NCBI GenBank assembly: GCA_016704465.1
Contig: JADJAD010000006.1
Span: 124,001 to 188,000 of the forward strand
Length of the DNA: 64,000 nucleotides
Direction of reading: 5' to 3'
From: Gemmatimonadota bacterium
GTDB taxonomy: Bacteria > Gemmatimonadota > Gemmatimonadetes > Gemmatimonadales > Gemmatimonadaceae
Part shown: positions 1-12,205 of the stretch, piece after piece
How the letters are laid out: each line of letters opens with the position of its first letter
Position numbering within the stretch: the stretch's first letter is position 1
Notes under the pieces: model-generated
Seen by the model: only the letters and a program-made list of their open reading frames with translations
Told to the model about the DNA's origin: nothing
Database searches by the model: none
Program-made: the position numbers and the translations under genes

Positions 1-31
1 CCTCGACGGCCCGAACCCAGCGCAGCCACCC

Positions 32-160
32 CTACTTGAAGATTCCGACCGACCCCAGCAACCACCACAGCAGCAGGAAGACCAGCACCGTCGAGAAGCA
101 TCCCCCGCCCAGCTTCTTGGCCCCCCATCCGGCCGCCAACCCACGCAACAACTTGCTCAT
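32..160 (-). CDS. small single-pass membrane protein, 42 aa
   Basis: A 42-residue protein with a basic N-terminus (MSKLLRG), a glycine-rich stretch with GAKKLGGGC at about residues 13-21, and one hydrophobic segment (about 22-38) containing VFLLLWWLLG. I chose the ATG at 160 because AGGAG lies 7 bases upstream of it. The longer open frame to 337 has no comparable signal and a composition unlike a protein N-terminus. The pattern resembles small conserved hypothetical membrane proteins I associate with Gemmatimonadota, but I cannot name a family. Function is unknown; it is predicted to sit in the inner membrane. Confidence 0.65.
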   Translation of the reverse strand: MSKLLRGLAAGWGAKKLGGGCFSTVLVFLLLWWLLGSVGIFK

Positions 161-510
161 GTACGACTCCTGCAGGCCGGCGCCTGCGACTGGGAAAGAC
201 AACAGGCTGGAAACATGACGACCGGACGACGCCGCGTCTTCCTCCCCAAGAGGTACGCGAACTATAGGCTCCCGGGCAAGGGATTCGGCTGCAGCTGGCG
301 CCGGGCATCTGTGGGCCATCACCGCGCAGCGCGTCACGAACGCCTGACTCCCTCAGCAGCTCTCGCAGCGGCAGCAACGTCACGACTGGGAGTGCATGGT
401 AGCACTCGTCGCCCTCGGGCGTATGTTCCACGGCACGACACCCTCGACCGCGCACGTCAACACTCACCGCTCGGCGGCTCGAGGCTCGTTCAGCCGCGGA
501 GCACATCGCC
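161..510. other. intergenic region, divergent
   Basis: These 350 bases separate the minus-strand small membrane protein from the plus-strand NTF2-like gene, so they should hold both promoters. I see no clear -35/-10 pair, repeat or RNA gene. Open frames crossing it are shadows. Confidence 0.4.
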
Positions 511-1008
511 ATGCCGTCCTTGCCACTGCACGCCCTCCTTGTCCTGACCGTGCCGATCCTGCTCGGTGGGAGCCCGCCGAGTCAGCCTGGTCAGTCGAGC
601 GCCCAGATCGACGCCGACGTGTGGCGACCGGTGGCGGCGTCGGTGGTCGCGGGCGACATCGTCGCCATGGGACGTGTCTATCACCCCGATGCGGTGTTGG
701 TGAGCGGCAGCGGGACGCAGTCCATCGCCTCGGTGCTCCCTCGCTGGGGGCAGGACATCACGACCAACAAGGCGAAGGGAACGCGCGCCACGGTTGAGTT
801 CCGTTTCACCCTCCGGCAGGACGACACCAGCACGGCGTTCGAGGCCGGCGTGTTCAAGTACACCGTCATCGACAAGGCCGGGATGCAGACGCCGAGCTAC
901 CGACGGCTCGAAACGCTGCTCGTCAATCGCGACGGCAAGTGGCGGATCGTGATGGAGCGTCAGCTCGACGCCGTGAGCGCGACGGACTGGGAGGCACTGC
1001 CGCACTGA
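511..1008 (+). CDS. secreted SnoaL/DUF4440-like (NTF2 fold) protein
   Basis: A 165-residue protein with a hydrophobic N-terminal signal segment (residues 2-20). The cone-like NTF2 fold is suggested by the pattern 'DIVAMGRVYHPDAVLVSGSG' at about 49-68, followed by strand-rich sequence ending with 'RDGKWRIVMERQ' near 145-156. That ending is typical of DUF4440/SnoaL-like proteins, where the last strands read DGxWRI. Members include ketosteroid-isomerase-like enzymes and many of unknown role. No catalytic assignment is possible here. The signal peptide implies periplasmic or extracellular location. It stands alone, with 162 bases to the next gene. Confidence 0.7.
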   Translation: MPSLPLHALLVLTVPILLGGSPPSQPGQSSAQIDADVWRPVAASVVAGDIVAMGRVYHPDAVLVSGSGTQSIASVLPRWGQDITTNKAKGTRATVEFRFTLRQDDTSTAFEAGVFKYTVIDKAGMQTPSYRRLETLLVNRDGKWRIVMERQLDAVSATDWEALPH

Positions 1009-1170
1009 GCGCCCGTAAGCAGCCGGAGGGGGAGGGACGCAGCTGACGGGTCGGTTCTGTGCGCCACGTCGCATGGTGAGTTGTTCCACGCGACGTATCG
1101 TGTCGATGCCGCGCACTTCGCGCGGCGCCACCGGCGCTTGTCAGCTACGCCTGCACCACGAGCCTGCGCG

Positions 1171-2781
1171 ATGCCATCCTCCCCTGCCACTGGCCGGTCC
1201 GCGCTTCCCGACGAGGGGGAGTCGCTGGACAGCAGTGCGTCTCGCGCTGAGCCGTCTCCCAGCTCGTCGCCCCTCGCACGCCGCGCCTTCCTGGAGAGCA
1301 GCGCTGCGGCGCTCACCGGTGGCGTGCTGGCCACCGGCATGGCTCCAGCACTCGCCGAGGCACAGCGACAGCGCGCCCCGTACAGCCTGCTCATCGAGCG
1401 CCTCGGGCAGCGTGCCGAGTGGAAGGACCTTGACTTGCGGCTGCTACGGCGCATCACGCTCGGCATGACTGCTGCCGACGTGACCGCGGTGAAGGCGATC
1501 GGCTTCGATCGTTACCTCGAGGAGCAGCTCAACCCCGACGCCCTCGACGACTCGGCCGCCGAGACGCGCATCCGCACCCGCTACCCGCAGTTCTTCTTCA
1601 CCCAGGGTGAACTGCTGGCGCGCGAGGACAGGTACTGGCAGGACGTGGTGGGGCCGGCCAACCGCGCGATTGTCGAGCGCGCTGCATTTTCGCGGCGCCA
1701 GCTCAAGGAGAGGATGACCGAGTTCTGGGCCGACCACTTCAACATCGCCAACGCCCCGCCGCGACTCGTGGACTACCGCGACGTGATCCAGCGCCACGCG
1801 TTAGGCAACTTCGGCGACATGGTGCGCGCCAGCATGCGCTCGCCCGCGATGCTCATCTACCTCGACCAGGTGTGGAGCACCAAGTGGGGGGTGAATGAGA
1901 ACTATGCCCGCGAGCTGATGGAGCTGCACACCGTGGGCCGGGACGGCGGCTACACGCAGCAGGACGTGCACGAGTTCGCCCGCGTCCTCACCGGCTGGAC
2001 CATCGATGCCAATCGCAACTTCCTGTATCGCGCCGACTACCACGACTTCAATGCCAAGACCGTCATGGGGATGGAGTTCCCCGCCCGCAATCCGGCCGGC
2101 GGAACGGCCGGAATGGACGAGGCGATGCAGTTCGCAGAGTACCTCATCCGTCACCCGTCCACCGCCCGATTCATCGCCACCAAGCTGCTGCGCTGGTTCA
2201 TCCGCCCCGACCCCACGCCGGCGCAGGTGACCGCCGTCGCCGCAGCCTACGCATCGACAGGTGGCGACATCAAGGCGATGCTGCGGGTGGTGCTCACCCG
2301 CAACCAGCTCGCCAACGCCCCGGCCAAGCTCAAGCGCCCGTTCCACTACTACGTCTCGGCGCTGCGTACAACCAGCGTGACGGTCGATCCGTGGTCCAAC
2401 TGGGGCGGCTCGGAGGGAGTGGGTGGGGCGCTGTGGGACCTCAACCACCAGCACTTCCAGTGGCAGACTCCCGACGGCTATCCCGATCGCGCCGAGTACT
2501 GGGCGGGGCTCATGGTCAACCGATGGAACGCCATGTCGTCGATCCTGGGCAACTGGGGGCAGCCCGGGCAGTATCCGCGCTTCACCGCGGTTCCGTGGAT
2601 GGGGACGACGACGGCGACCGGGGTCGTCGCCGAGATCAACCGCCGCATGTTCGGTGGCGAGATGACCACGGCGCTCGCCACCGAGCTGACCAACTGGCTG
2701 CAGCCGGCGCCCACCAATCAGCAGCGCGTGCAACAGGCCGTGTACTATGCGACGTGCAGTCCTGAATTCCAGTATTACTGA
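1171..2781 (+). CDS. DUF1800 family protein, Tat-exported
   Basis: A 536-residue DUF1800 protein. The N-terminus is a low-complexity Ser/Pro region followed by a twin-arginine signal (LARRAFLESSAAALTGG, RR at about residues 37-38), so export is likely through Tat. Family hallmarks are visible: 'LLRRITLGMT', 'RMTEFWADHFNI', 'NENYARELMELHTVG' and 'FARVLTGWTI'. I start at ATG 1171; the frame stays open to a TTG at 1081 without support. DUF1800 genes are almost always followed by DUF1501, as here 14 bases downstream, and the two are assumed to act together outside the cytoplasm. Biochemical activity is not established. GTTAGGC occurs inside the gene at 1800. Confidence 0.9.
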   Translation: MPSSPATGRSALPDEGESLDSSASRAEPSPSSSPLARRAFLESSAAALTGGVLATGMAPALAEAQRQRAPYSLLIERLGQRAEWKDLDLRLLRRITLGMTAADVTAVKAIGFDRYLEEQLNPDALDDSAAETRIRTRYPQFFFTQGELLAREDRYWQDVVGPANRAIVERAAFSRRQLKERMTEFWADHFNIANAPPRLVDYRDVIQRHALGNFGDMVRASMRSPAMLIYLDQVWSTKWGVNENYARELMELHTVGRDGGYTQQDVHEFARVLTGWTIDANRNFLYRADYHDFNAKTVMGMEFPARNPAGGTAGMDEAMQFAEYLIRHPSTARFIATKLLRWFIRPDPTPAQVTAVAAAYASTGGDIKAMLRVVLTRNQLANAPAKLKRPFHYYVSALRTTSVTVDPWSNWGGSEGVGGALWDLNHQHFQWQTPDGYPDRAEYWAGLMVNRWNAMSSILGNWGQPGQYPRFTAVPWMGTTTATGVVAEINRRMFGGEMTTALATELTNWLQPAPTNQQRVQQAVYYATCSPEFQYY

Positions 2782-2794
2782 CCCGGGAGCCGTG

Positions 2795-4120
2795 ATGACC
2801 GAGGATACCGAGGACTGCGGCTGTCGGGAATACCGCGAGCTATCGCGTCGTGGCTTCGTGACCGCCGCCGGGCTGAACGTGGCCGCGCTCGCGTTGCCGC
2901 AATGGCTTCCCCAGGTCAGCTACGCCGCCAGCGAGGACTCCACGCGCGACGTGCTGGTGTCGGTCTTCATGCGCGGCGGCGCCGACGGGCTCACCCTCGT
3001 CGCCCCGTTTGCCGATCCGGCGTACTACAGCGGTCGCGCCAGCATTGCCGTCCCCCGTCCGGACAGCTCGTCGCCCCAGCGGGGGACCGCGCTGGACAAC
3101 TTCTTCATGCTCCCTCCCGGCATGGCCGCGCTGCGACCGGCGTACCTGGCCGACCAGCTGTGCATCGTGCACGCCACGGGGCAGAAGTCGACCACCTCGC
3201 GGTCGCACTTCGAGGCCGAGCGGTATCTCGAGGCCGGCAAGCCTTCCGACTACAGCATTTCCACCGGGTGGCTGGCCCGGCACCTCATGACCTCGGCGCC
3301 GGTCAACGCCACCGCGCCACTGCGGGGCATCTCGTTAGGGTGGGGGGGAACGCGCCTCACCCTCACCGGTGCGCCGAAGACGCTTCCCATTCCGCAGCCC
3401 GAGAACTACCGCCACCTCGCCCCCGACGAGAGTGTGCTGCAACGGATGTACTCGGCCGGTTGGGCCCCCGTGCGCGACGCGGGGACGGATGCCCTCCGCA
3501 CCGTCAGCCTGCTGCGCAGCATCGCCTTCAACAGCTATCGGCCGGCCAACGGAGCGCAGTATCCCGACACCAACTTCGGGCGCGGCCTCCGCTCGCTGGC
3601 GGCGATCATCAAGGCCGACGCCGGGGTCGAGGCAGCCCACCTCGACATCGGCGGCTGGGACACGCACGCCAACCAGGGCTCCACGACCGGGCAAATGCAC
3701 GAGCTCATGACCGACTTCGCCGGCACGCTCGGCGCGTTCTGGGCCGACGTCATGCAGGGGGCCGGGCGCAATAACGTCACCGTCGCCGTCGTCTCGGAGT
3801 TCGGGCGCAACGCCCGCGAGAACGGCTCGCTGGGGACCGACCATGGGCGGGCCAGCGTGGCGTTCTTCCTGGGGCCGGGGATCGCCGGCGGGCGGGTCAT
3901 GGCGCAGTGGCCCGGGCTCTCGCGCGACGTGCTCGAGGATGGCCAGGACCTGCGCGTGACCATCGATCATCGCGACCTGCTGGCCGAGGTGGTGCGCCGC
4001 CGACTGGGAAACGCCAATATCGGCGCCATCTTTCCCGGCTTTGTCCCGGTGGAGCGCGGGATCACCACCACCGGTGCGCTCGCGATCCGAGAGGCGGCGC
4101 GACGGCCGGTGCGCCGCTAG
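2795..4120 (+). CDS. DUF1501 family protein, Tat-exported
   Basis: A 441-residue DUF1501 protein, a fold related to the alkaline phosphatase/sulfatase superfamily. It carries a twin-arginine motif (LSRRGFVTAAG) at about residues 16-26. Typical family sequence follows: 'VFMRGGADGLTLVAP', 'SHFEAERYLE', 'HLDIGGWDTHANQG' and 'VVSEFGRNARENGSLGTDHGRAS'. I chose ATG 2795, preceded by GGGAGC; the frame extends back to 2747 inside the DUF1800 gene. It forms a two-gene operon with DUF1800. The role of the pair in the envelope is inferred from co-occurrence only. Confidence 0.9.
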   Translation: MTEDTEDCGCREYRELSRRGFVTAAGLNVAALALPQWLPQVSYAASEDSTRDVLVSVFMRGGADGLTLVAPFADPAYYSGRASIAVPRPDSSSPQRGTALDNFFMLPPGMAALRPAYLADQLCIVHATGQKSTTSRSHFEAERYLEAGKPSDYSISTGWLARHLMTSAPVNATAPLRGISLGWGGTRLTLTGAPKTLPIPQPENYRHLAPDESVLQRMYSAGWAPVRDAGTDALRTVSLLRSIAFNSYRPANGAQYPDTNFGRGLRSLAAIIKADAGVEAAHLDIGGWDTHANQGSTTGQMHELMTDFAGTLGAFWADVMQGAGRNNVTVAVVSEFGRNARENGSLGTDHGRASVAFFLGPGIAGGRVMAQWPGLSRDVLEDGQDLRVTIDHRDLLAEVVRRRLGNANIGAIFPGFVPVERGITTTGALAIREAARRPVRR

Positions 4121-4135
4121 CTCCTCGTGCGCGCG

Positions 4136-4199
4136 CGTCCACGCACTCGCGCCTCCACGCACTCGCGCCTCCACGCACTCGCGCCTCCACGCACTCGCG
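4136..4199 (+). repeat. 16-bp tandem repeat, four copies
   Basis: The unit CCTCCACGCACTCGCG is repeated at 4152, 4168 and 4184, with a near-copy at 4136. The array is bracketed by two copies of CTCCTCGTGCGCG (4121 and 4201). It lies between the DUF1501 stop and the collagen-like lipoprotein and encodes nothing I believe in. Confidence 0.85.
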
Positions 4200-4285
4200 C
4201 CTCCTCGTGCGCGTGCATCCTGTCCCTCGTGCTCCCGCGCAGGGCTCCCTTGCACCGTTCAGCCGTCCACTCACTCGCCGCCGTC

Positions 4286-4738
4286 ATGCCGAACGCTCGT
4301 TCTCACGCCCTCGTCCTGCTCAGCGCACTCATGCTTACCGCGTGCGAAGGGCCCGCCGGGCCCGCCGGGCCAGCAGGGCCTGCCGGTCAGCAGGGTGCTG
4401 CCGGCCCTGTCGGCGCCGCCGGGCCGCAGGGGCCCACGGGGCCGCAGGGACCCACTGGCCCGGGAGCTGGATCCAACCGCATGCAAGCCACCGGACGGGT
4501 CGACGCCACCGGAAGCTTCACCATGCCGCTCCCTGCTGCGGCCGTCGCCAACAACTCGCTCCCGCTCATCGCCTGCTACGTCAGCACCGACCAGCAGACG
4601 TGGATCTCCGTGGCGCAGGTGCCGATCTCGGCGAGCGACACGTTCTGCGGCGTGACGGGCGTGGGCACTGCGTCGCCGGGGGTCACGCTTATCAATGGCA
4701 TCCAGGGCGATTACTTCTACATCGTGGCGATCTGGTAA
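4286..4738 (+). CDS. collagen-like lipoprotein
   Basis: A 150-residue protein. The N-terminus is a lipoprotein signal (LVLLSALMLTAC, lipobox cysteine near residue 19) directly followed by about 13 Gly-X-Y triplets rich in GPA/GPQ/GPT. These give a short collagen-like rod anchored at the lipidated end. The remaining C-terminal part, about 85 residues, is a globular domain I do not recognise. It contains two cysteines and ends 'GDYFYIVAIW'. Surface or periplasmic trimerisation through the triple helix is an inference from bacterial collagen-like proteins. The start is the ATG just before the signal; longer frames upstream run through the 16-bp repeat and are not credible. Confidence 0.8.
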   Translation: MPNARSHALVLLSALMLTACEGPAGPAGPAGPAGQQGAAGPVGAAGPQGPTGPQGPTGPGAGSNRMQATGRVDATGSFTMPLPAAAVANNSLPLIACYVSTDQQTWISVAQVPISASDTFCGVTGVGTASPGVTLINGIQGDYFYIVAIW

Positions 4739-4758
4739 TCCCGCATGAAGTACTTCCC

Positions 4759-5901
4759 GTGAAGGGTCGTATCGGACGCATGGGACGCATGGGACGCATG
4801 GGCTCGGGCATATTGCTGCTGGCGGTGGCTGGCTGCGGCGATGGCGGCTCGTCCGTCCCGACATCCGACCTGCTGGTCCTCACGCCGATGAACCTCCCCG
4901 AGGGCTACGTCGGGGTGCCATACGACGTCACATTGGAGGCAAGCGGCGGTACGGGTTCGTACAAGTGGCACGCCAGCTCCGAGCCTGAAGGACTCGACCT
5001 GAGCGAGGACGGTCGACTGTCCGGCACGCCCGTGACTCCCCGGTTCGTGCCGTTCTCGGTGCGCCTGACGAGCGGGAAGGAAACGCGACAGGTCCCGTTC
5101 CTCCTCACCATTGCGCCCCCGCCGCTGGAGGTCTTCAACACGGTGCTCGCGGATGCCGAGTTGGGGCAACCGTACTCGGCCTTCCTCGATGTGCTCGGAG
5201 GTGAGGGACCCGTCCACTGGTCACTCGTCACCGGCGTCCTCCCTTCGAGGATCTCGCTCTCCGCTGCGGGACTCATCGCCGGGACACCGACCACGCTCGA
5301 GAGCACGACCTTTCGCGTGCGTGCCGTACGGGGAACGCTCTCGGCCGAGCGCGACCTCTCGCTCACCGTGAGGCCCGCGCCGCTCACCATCACCACCGTG
5401 GTGCTGCCCGACGCGAAGGTCGGCTCCGCGTACACCGTGCGCGTCGAGGCCAGCGGCGGGAGTGGCGGCAACGCATGGAGCGTGAACGAGGGTGGGCTCC
5501 CGACCGGATTGCAGCTGGACGCGGGCGGTACCCTGTCCGGAACGCCCACCGCAGCCGGGAACTTCGTCGTCAGCGTCGCGGTAACGAGCGGCCCGCTGCG
5601 CGCGGTGCGCTCGCTCCTCCTGACCGTCACCCCTGCCGGTTACCCCTCGCAGGTGACGGTCACCATGCCCGGCAACGTCTTCGTCCCCTTCCAGGTGCAA
5701 CTCGCCCGCGGCGGGACCGTGACGTGGGTGTTCGGCGCCACGCCGCACAACGTGATCTTCGCCAGCACGGCAGGGGCGCCGGCCGACATCAACATCGTGA
5801 GCGACGTGTCGGTGAGCCGGACCTTCCCGACGATCGGCAACTTCCGATACGACTGCACGATCCATCCGGGAATGAGCGGGACGGTGGACGTGCGGGAGTA
5901 G
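4759..5901 (+). CDS. lipoprotein with Ig-like repeats and C-terminal cupredoxin domain
   Basis: About 380 residues. A signal with lipobox LAVAGC is followed by three successive Ig-like domains of the He_PIG/cadherin-like type. Each contains 'GxPYxxxLxASGG...W', 'LPxGLxLxxxGxLxGTPT' and a closing LTV/LTI strand. The last 95 residues form a plastocyanin-like domain with 'TPHNVIF' and 'YDCTIHPGMSG', giving the His, Cys, His and Met expected of a type 1 copper site. It is therefore likely an extracytoplasmic electron-transfer or copper-binding lipoprotein. The start is uncertain: GTG 4759 or one of three ATGs (4780, 4789, 4798) made by a 9-bp repeat. It follows the collagen-like gene by 20 bases. 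Confidence 0.8.
   Translation: MKGRIGRMGRMGRMGSGILLLAVAGCGDGGSSVPTSDLLVLTPMNLPEGYVGVPYDVTLEASGGTGSYKWHASSEPEGLDLSEDGRLSGTPVTPRFVPFSVRLTSGKETRQVPFLLTIAPPPLEVFNTVLADAELGQPYSAFLDVLGGEGPVHWSLVTGVLPSRISLSAAGLIAGTPTTLESTTFRVRAVRGTLSAERDLSLTVRPAPLTITTVVLPDAKVGSAYTVRVEASGGSGGNAWSVNEGGLPTGLQLDAGGTLSGTPTAAGNFVVSVAVTSGPLRAVRSLLLTVTPAGYPSQVTVTMPGNVFVPFQVQLARGGTVTWVFGATPHNVIFASTAGAPADINIVSDVSVSRTFPTIGNFRYDCTIHPGMSGTVDVRE
4778..4802 (+). repeat. 9-bp tandem repeat at the lipoprotein start
   Basis: CGCATGGGA is repeated nearly three times and encodes Arg-Met-Gly units, producing three in-frame ATG codons just before the signal peptide. Because the unit is a multiple of three, copy-number change would alter the N-terminus without a frameshift. 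Confidence 0.75.
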
Positions 5902-5990
5902 AGGCCGAGTCACCGCTCGTCGTCGCGCACCGCGGTGTTCTCCGCGCGACCATCCTCGCGGGCAGCGAACCAATGGGGGGGACGCACAAC

Positions 5991-6012
5991 GGGGCGCCCC
6001 CCCGGACGCCCC
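5991..6012. terminator. possible GC-rich hairpin between convergent genes
   Basis: GGGGCG (5991) and CGCCCC (6007) can pair around a C-rich loop between the ends of the cupredoxin lipoprotein and the RND permease gene. There is no U-tract and the alternative self-pairing GGGGCGCCCC overlaps it, so this is a weak call. Confidence 0.25.
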
Positions 6013-6055
6013 GCCTTGTGCATTCCCCAGCACCACCCAACCCAACGACGTGCCA

Positions 6056-9244
<3,189 letters not shown>

Positions 9245-9259
9245 GGACTGTCCTCGCGC

Positions 9260-10549
9260 CTAGCGAACCTTGGTGGTATCGGCGCGGGCGGTGGTACTGC
9301 CACCTGCCCCTGCCTCCTTCGGCACACCGCTGGCGGGAAGCTCCGCCGGTGCACTCCCTGCACTCCCTGCACTCCCCTGACTCCCGGTCGTGCGCCCCGG
9401 CTGCGCTTCGTTGGACATGACGCGCACTTCCATGCCGCGCCCGAGCGCCCCGAGATTCCCCACCACGATCTGGTCACCGGCGTTGAGGCCGGACAGCACC
9501 TGCGTCATGTTCACCGTCTCGTCCACCACCCCCAGCTGCACCTCGACCTGCTGCACCTTGCCCCCCTCGATGCGGTACACGAACGGCTGGTCGCCGCGGG
9601 CCGACTGGCGCACGGCGGAGTTGGGGATGGACAGCGTGTTCGCCAGCGACTGACCAATAATGCGCCCGGTGGCGAAGGAGTTTCCCTTGATGGCGCCGTC
9701 GCGATTCGGGACCTGGATATAGACGGTGATCGACCGGTTGGACGCGTTGATGATCGGGGCAATGCGGGCGATCTTGCCCTCCAGCTGCCGCCCAGCCGTG
9801 GCGAAGCGGACCACCTGTGCCACCTTGAGTTCGTTGGCTTGCCGAGCGGGGACGGCGGCTTCGAGTTCGAGGACGTCGTTCCGCACGACGCTGAACAGCG
9901 TGGCGCCGCGCGTCACGCGCTCCCCTACCTCCAGCGAGCGTGCCGCGATCACGCCGGTCGTCGGCGCCACGATGCGGGTATCCAGCGCGGTCTGCGACGA
10001 CGCCCGCAGCCGCGCCTCGGCAGCGGCGAGGCGGGCCTGCGACGCGGCAAGGGTCTGCTGCGCCGAGCGCAGGTCGCGCTCCGGGATCGCCCCCGCCTTG
10101 AACAGCTCCTCGGACTGGTCCGCGTTCCATTGCGCGTTGGCAACGTCGGCGTTGGCCGACTCGCGGTCCGCGTTGGCCGAGGCGCGATCGCCTTCCTGCA
10201 CCGAGTTCTCGAAGCGCGCCAGCAGCTGTCCGGCCGACACCCGGTCGCCCTCGCGCACCAGGACCTGCACCACGTCGCCGTCGACGCGCGAGCGCACGGC
10301 GATCTCCTCGATCGGCTTGAGGTCACCGCTGATCAGGATGCTGGCCTCGATGGTCCTGGCCTGCACGAGGGCGACATCGTTCGCACCAAGGACGATGGCC
10401 TGTGGGGCGCCGCTTCCCTTGGACGCGCCGGCCGGCGCCCCCTTCGACGCCCCGCCGGCTGGTGCGCCCGCGGTGCTGGCTTCGCCCGGCTTGCCGCAGG
10501 CGCCGAGAGTCAGGAGGGCGAGCGCGCCGAGCGCGATCGTCGGGTTCAT
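9260..10549 (-). CDS. RND efflux periplasmic adaptor (membrane fusion) lipoprotein
   Basis: A 429-residue membrane fusion protein. The start is ATG 10549, giving 'MNPTIALGALALLTLGACGK' with a lipobox cysteine, so it is lipid-anchored. An Ala/Gly-rich linker follows. Next come the barrel-sandwich half-motif 'VRSRVDGDVVQVLVREGDRVSAGQLLARF', a coiled-coil hairpin (about residues 115-190, 'DQSEELFKAGAIPERDLRSAQQTLAASQARLAAAEARL') and the second half 'IVAPTTGVIAARSLEVGERVTRGATLFSV'. It links permease to outer-membrane factor. Fifteen bases separate it from the permease gene and nineteen from the upstream gene. Confidence 0.93.
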   Translation of the reverse strand: MNPTIALGALALLTLGACGKPGEASTAGAPAGGASKGAPAGASKGSGAPQAIVLGANDVALVQARTIEASILISGDLKPIEEIAVRSRVDGDVVQVLVREGDRVSAGQLLARFENSVQEGDRASANADRESANADVANAQWNADQSEELFKAGAIPERDLRSAQQTLAASQARLAAAEARLRASSQTALDTRIVAPTTGVIAARSLEVGERVTRGATLFSVVRNDVLELEAAVPARQANELKVAQVVRFATAGRQLEGKIARIAPIINASNRSITVYIQVPNRDGAIKGNSFATGRIIGQSLANTLSIPNSAVRQSARGDQPFVYRIEGGKVQQVEVQLGVVDETVNMTQVLSGLNAGDQIVVGNLGALGRGMEVRVMSNEAQPGRTTGSQGSAGSAGSAPAELPASGVPKEAGAGGSTTARADTTKVR

Positions 10550-10568
10550 GTATCGCACAGGGAGTCCG

Positions 10569-12014
10569 TTAGCGAGTCGAGGGGCGTGTGGGCGGGAGCG
10601 GAATATCCACGCCACGGGCGCGGGCCAGTTCGGCCGCCGCCAGGTAGTAGTCGATCGTCGCGCGCGCCGCATTGGTGCGCGCCGTCAGGAGCAAGAACTG
10701 GGCATCGGAGACCTCGAGCTGCGTCGCGAGCCCCCGTTCGAAGCGCAGCGATGCAATGCGGAACGCCTCATCGGCCTCGCCCACGTTCTCGCGCTGCGCA
10801 TCGTACGACGCCTCGGCACGGACAAACTCGGCGCGGGCGCGGGCACGCTCCACGGCGACCTGCTCGCGCTCCTGGGCCAGTTGCAGCCTGGCCACGCGCT
10901 GCTGCGCCTGCGCCAGGTCGATGTTCCCCTTGGCACGCAACCCGTCGAAGAGCGGCCACTGTACCTGCACGCCGAACGTGCGGTCGGGGAACCAGCCGTT
11001 GTTCTGGCACACGCGCGTCGGCAGTGATCCAGCCGGACAGTTGGCGTTGGACGCGTTCCCCCAGACGGTGGGGAAGCCGTTGTTCGACGGCAGCGCCGTG
11101 TAGCCGGTCTGGATGAACGTGCTGATCGTCGGCATGAGGTCGGCGCGGGCCACCCGCACCCCCTCGCCGCGCGCATCGAGCGTCATCTGCGCCGCCCGCT
11201 CCGACGCGCGGACCGGATCGGGCGAGGAATCGCGCGCCACACCCTGCACGACCGTGCGCAGCGCGGCCGTGTCGATCTCCGAGGTCAGCGACAGCGGCCG
11301 AAACGCGGGCAGGTTGAGCAGGCGGCGCAGCTCGATGTCGGCGAGTTCACGCGCCGCCCGCGATTGCAGCAGCGTCGGCTCGAGGTTGGTGCGCTCGACC
11401 CGGGCGCGCAGCACATCGTACCGTGAGGCGCGCCCGGCGCCCTGCAGCTGCTCGACCAGGCCGATGCGCGCCACGGCCAACTCGATGTTGCGCGTCTGGA
11501 TCGCCTCCAGTTCGCGCTGCAGCAGTGCCGTGAGGTAGGCCCGCTGCACGTCCACCGACAGCCGCGCGCGGGTCTCGGCGACCGTGAACCTGGCGGAACG
11601 CCGCACGTCGCCGGCCGCCCGTGCGCCGGCGAAGATCCGCCCGCCCTGGAAGATCGACTGCGACAGGTTGAGGTTCGAGCTGTAGTTGAAGTTCTGCCCG
11701 AAAATCGCGCCGACGATCTCGGCGCGCGCGTTCTTGATGACCTGCGAGTAGTTGCCGGCCAGACGTAGCTGCGGGAGCCCGGCAGCACGCGAGGAGGTCA
11801 CCTGAGCTTCGGCGATGTCCACCTGCGCGGCGGCCAACTGGGACTCATCCGACTCGCGCAGGACTCGGGTCACCGCCTCGTCGATGGACAGGCGCACGGT
11901 ATCGGTGGCCGGTGCCGGGACGGCACCAGCCCGTTGGGCAGAGAGGACGGCGGGGGTGGCAAGAAGCCACGCGGCCACGCCCAGGGATTTCGGGAAGGAA
12001 ATGTGGTAAATCAT
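10569..12014 (-). CDS. TolC-family outer membrane efflux protein
   Basis: A 481-residue outer-membrane factor with a signal peptide (about residues 1-25, ending 'PAVLSAQ'). Two OEP-type helical repeats can be seen: 'LSIDEAVTRVLRES...AQVDIAEAQVTSSRAAGLPQLRL' in the first half and 'QVQWPLFDGLRAKGNIDLAQAQQRVARLQLAQ...' in the second. It forms the trimeric channel of the tripartite pump encoded just downstream. I use ATG 12014; a GTG at 12050 in frame is an alternative. As first gene of the operon its promoter should lie in 12015-12205, where I see no regulator gene of its own. Confidence 0.92.
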   Translation of the reverse strand: MIYHISFPKSLGVAAWLLATPAVLSAQRAGAVPAPATDTVRLSIDEAVTRVLRESDESQLAAAQVDIAEAQVTSSRAAGLPQLRLAGNYSQVIKNARAEIVGAIFGQNFNYSSNLNLSQSIFQGGRIFAGARAAGDVRRSARFTVAETRARLSVDVQRAYLTALLQRELEAIQTRNIELAVARIGLVEQLQGAGRASRYDVLRARVERTNLEPTLLQSRAARELADIELRRLLNLPAFRPLSLTSEIDTAALRTVVQGVARDSSPDPVRASERAAQMTLDARGEGVRVARADLMPTISTFIQTGYTALPSNNGFPTVWGNASNANCPAGSLPTRVCQNNGWFPDRTFGVQVQWPLFDGLRAKGNIDLAQAQQRVARLQLAQEREQVAVERARARAEFVRAEASYDAQRENVGEADEAFRIASLRFERGLATQLEVSDAQFLLLTARTNAARATIDYYLAAAELARARGVDIPLPPTRPSTR

Positions 12015-12205
12015 CTCCCAACGTACGCGCAGGCGGGCACAGTCGTTCACGTCGCTTCGTGGGATAATTCGTCCGGTTCCGTAGGGGCCGCCGAATGGCG
12101 ATCCGCAGTGGAACGCTGTACCCCACTCCCCGGCGAATGCGTCCAGCCGGGTGCGAGAGCGCGCGGACTCGCCGTCGAGCGGCGGGACGACACCCCGCGC
12201 CGTAC

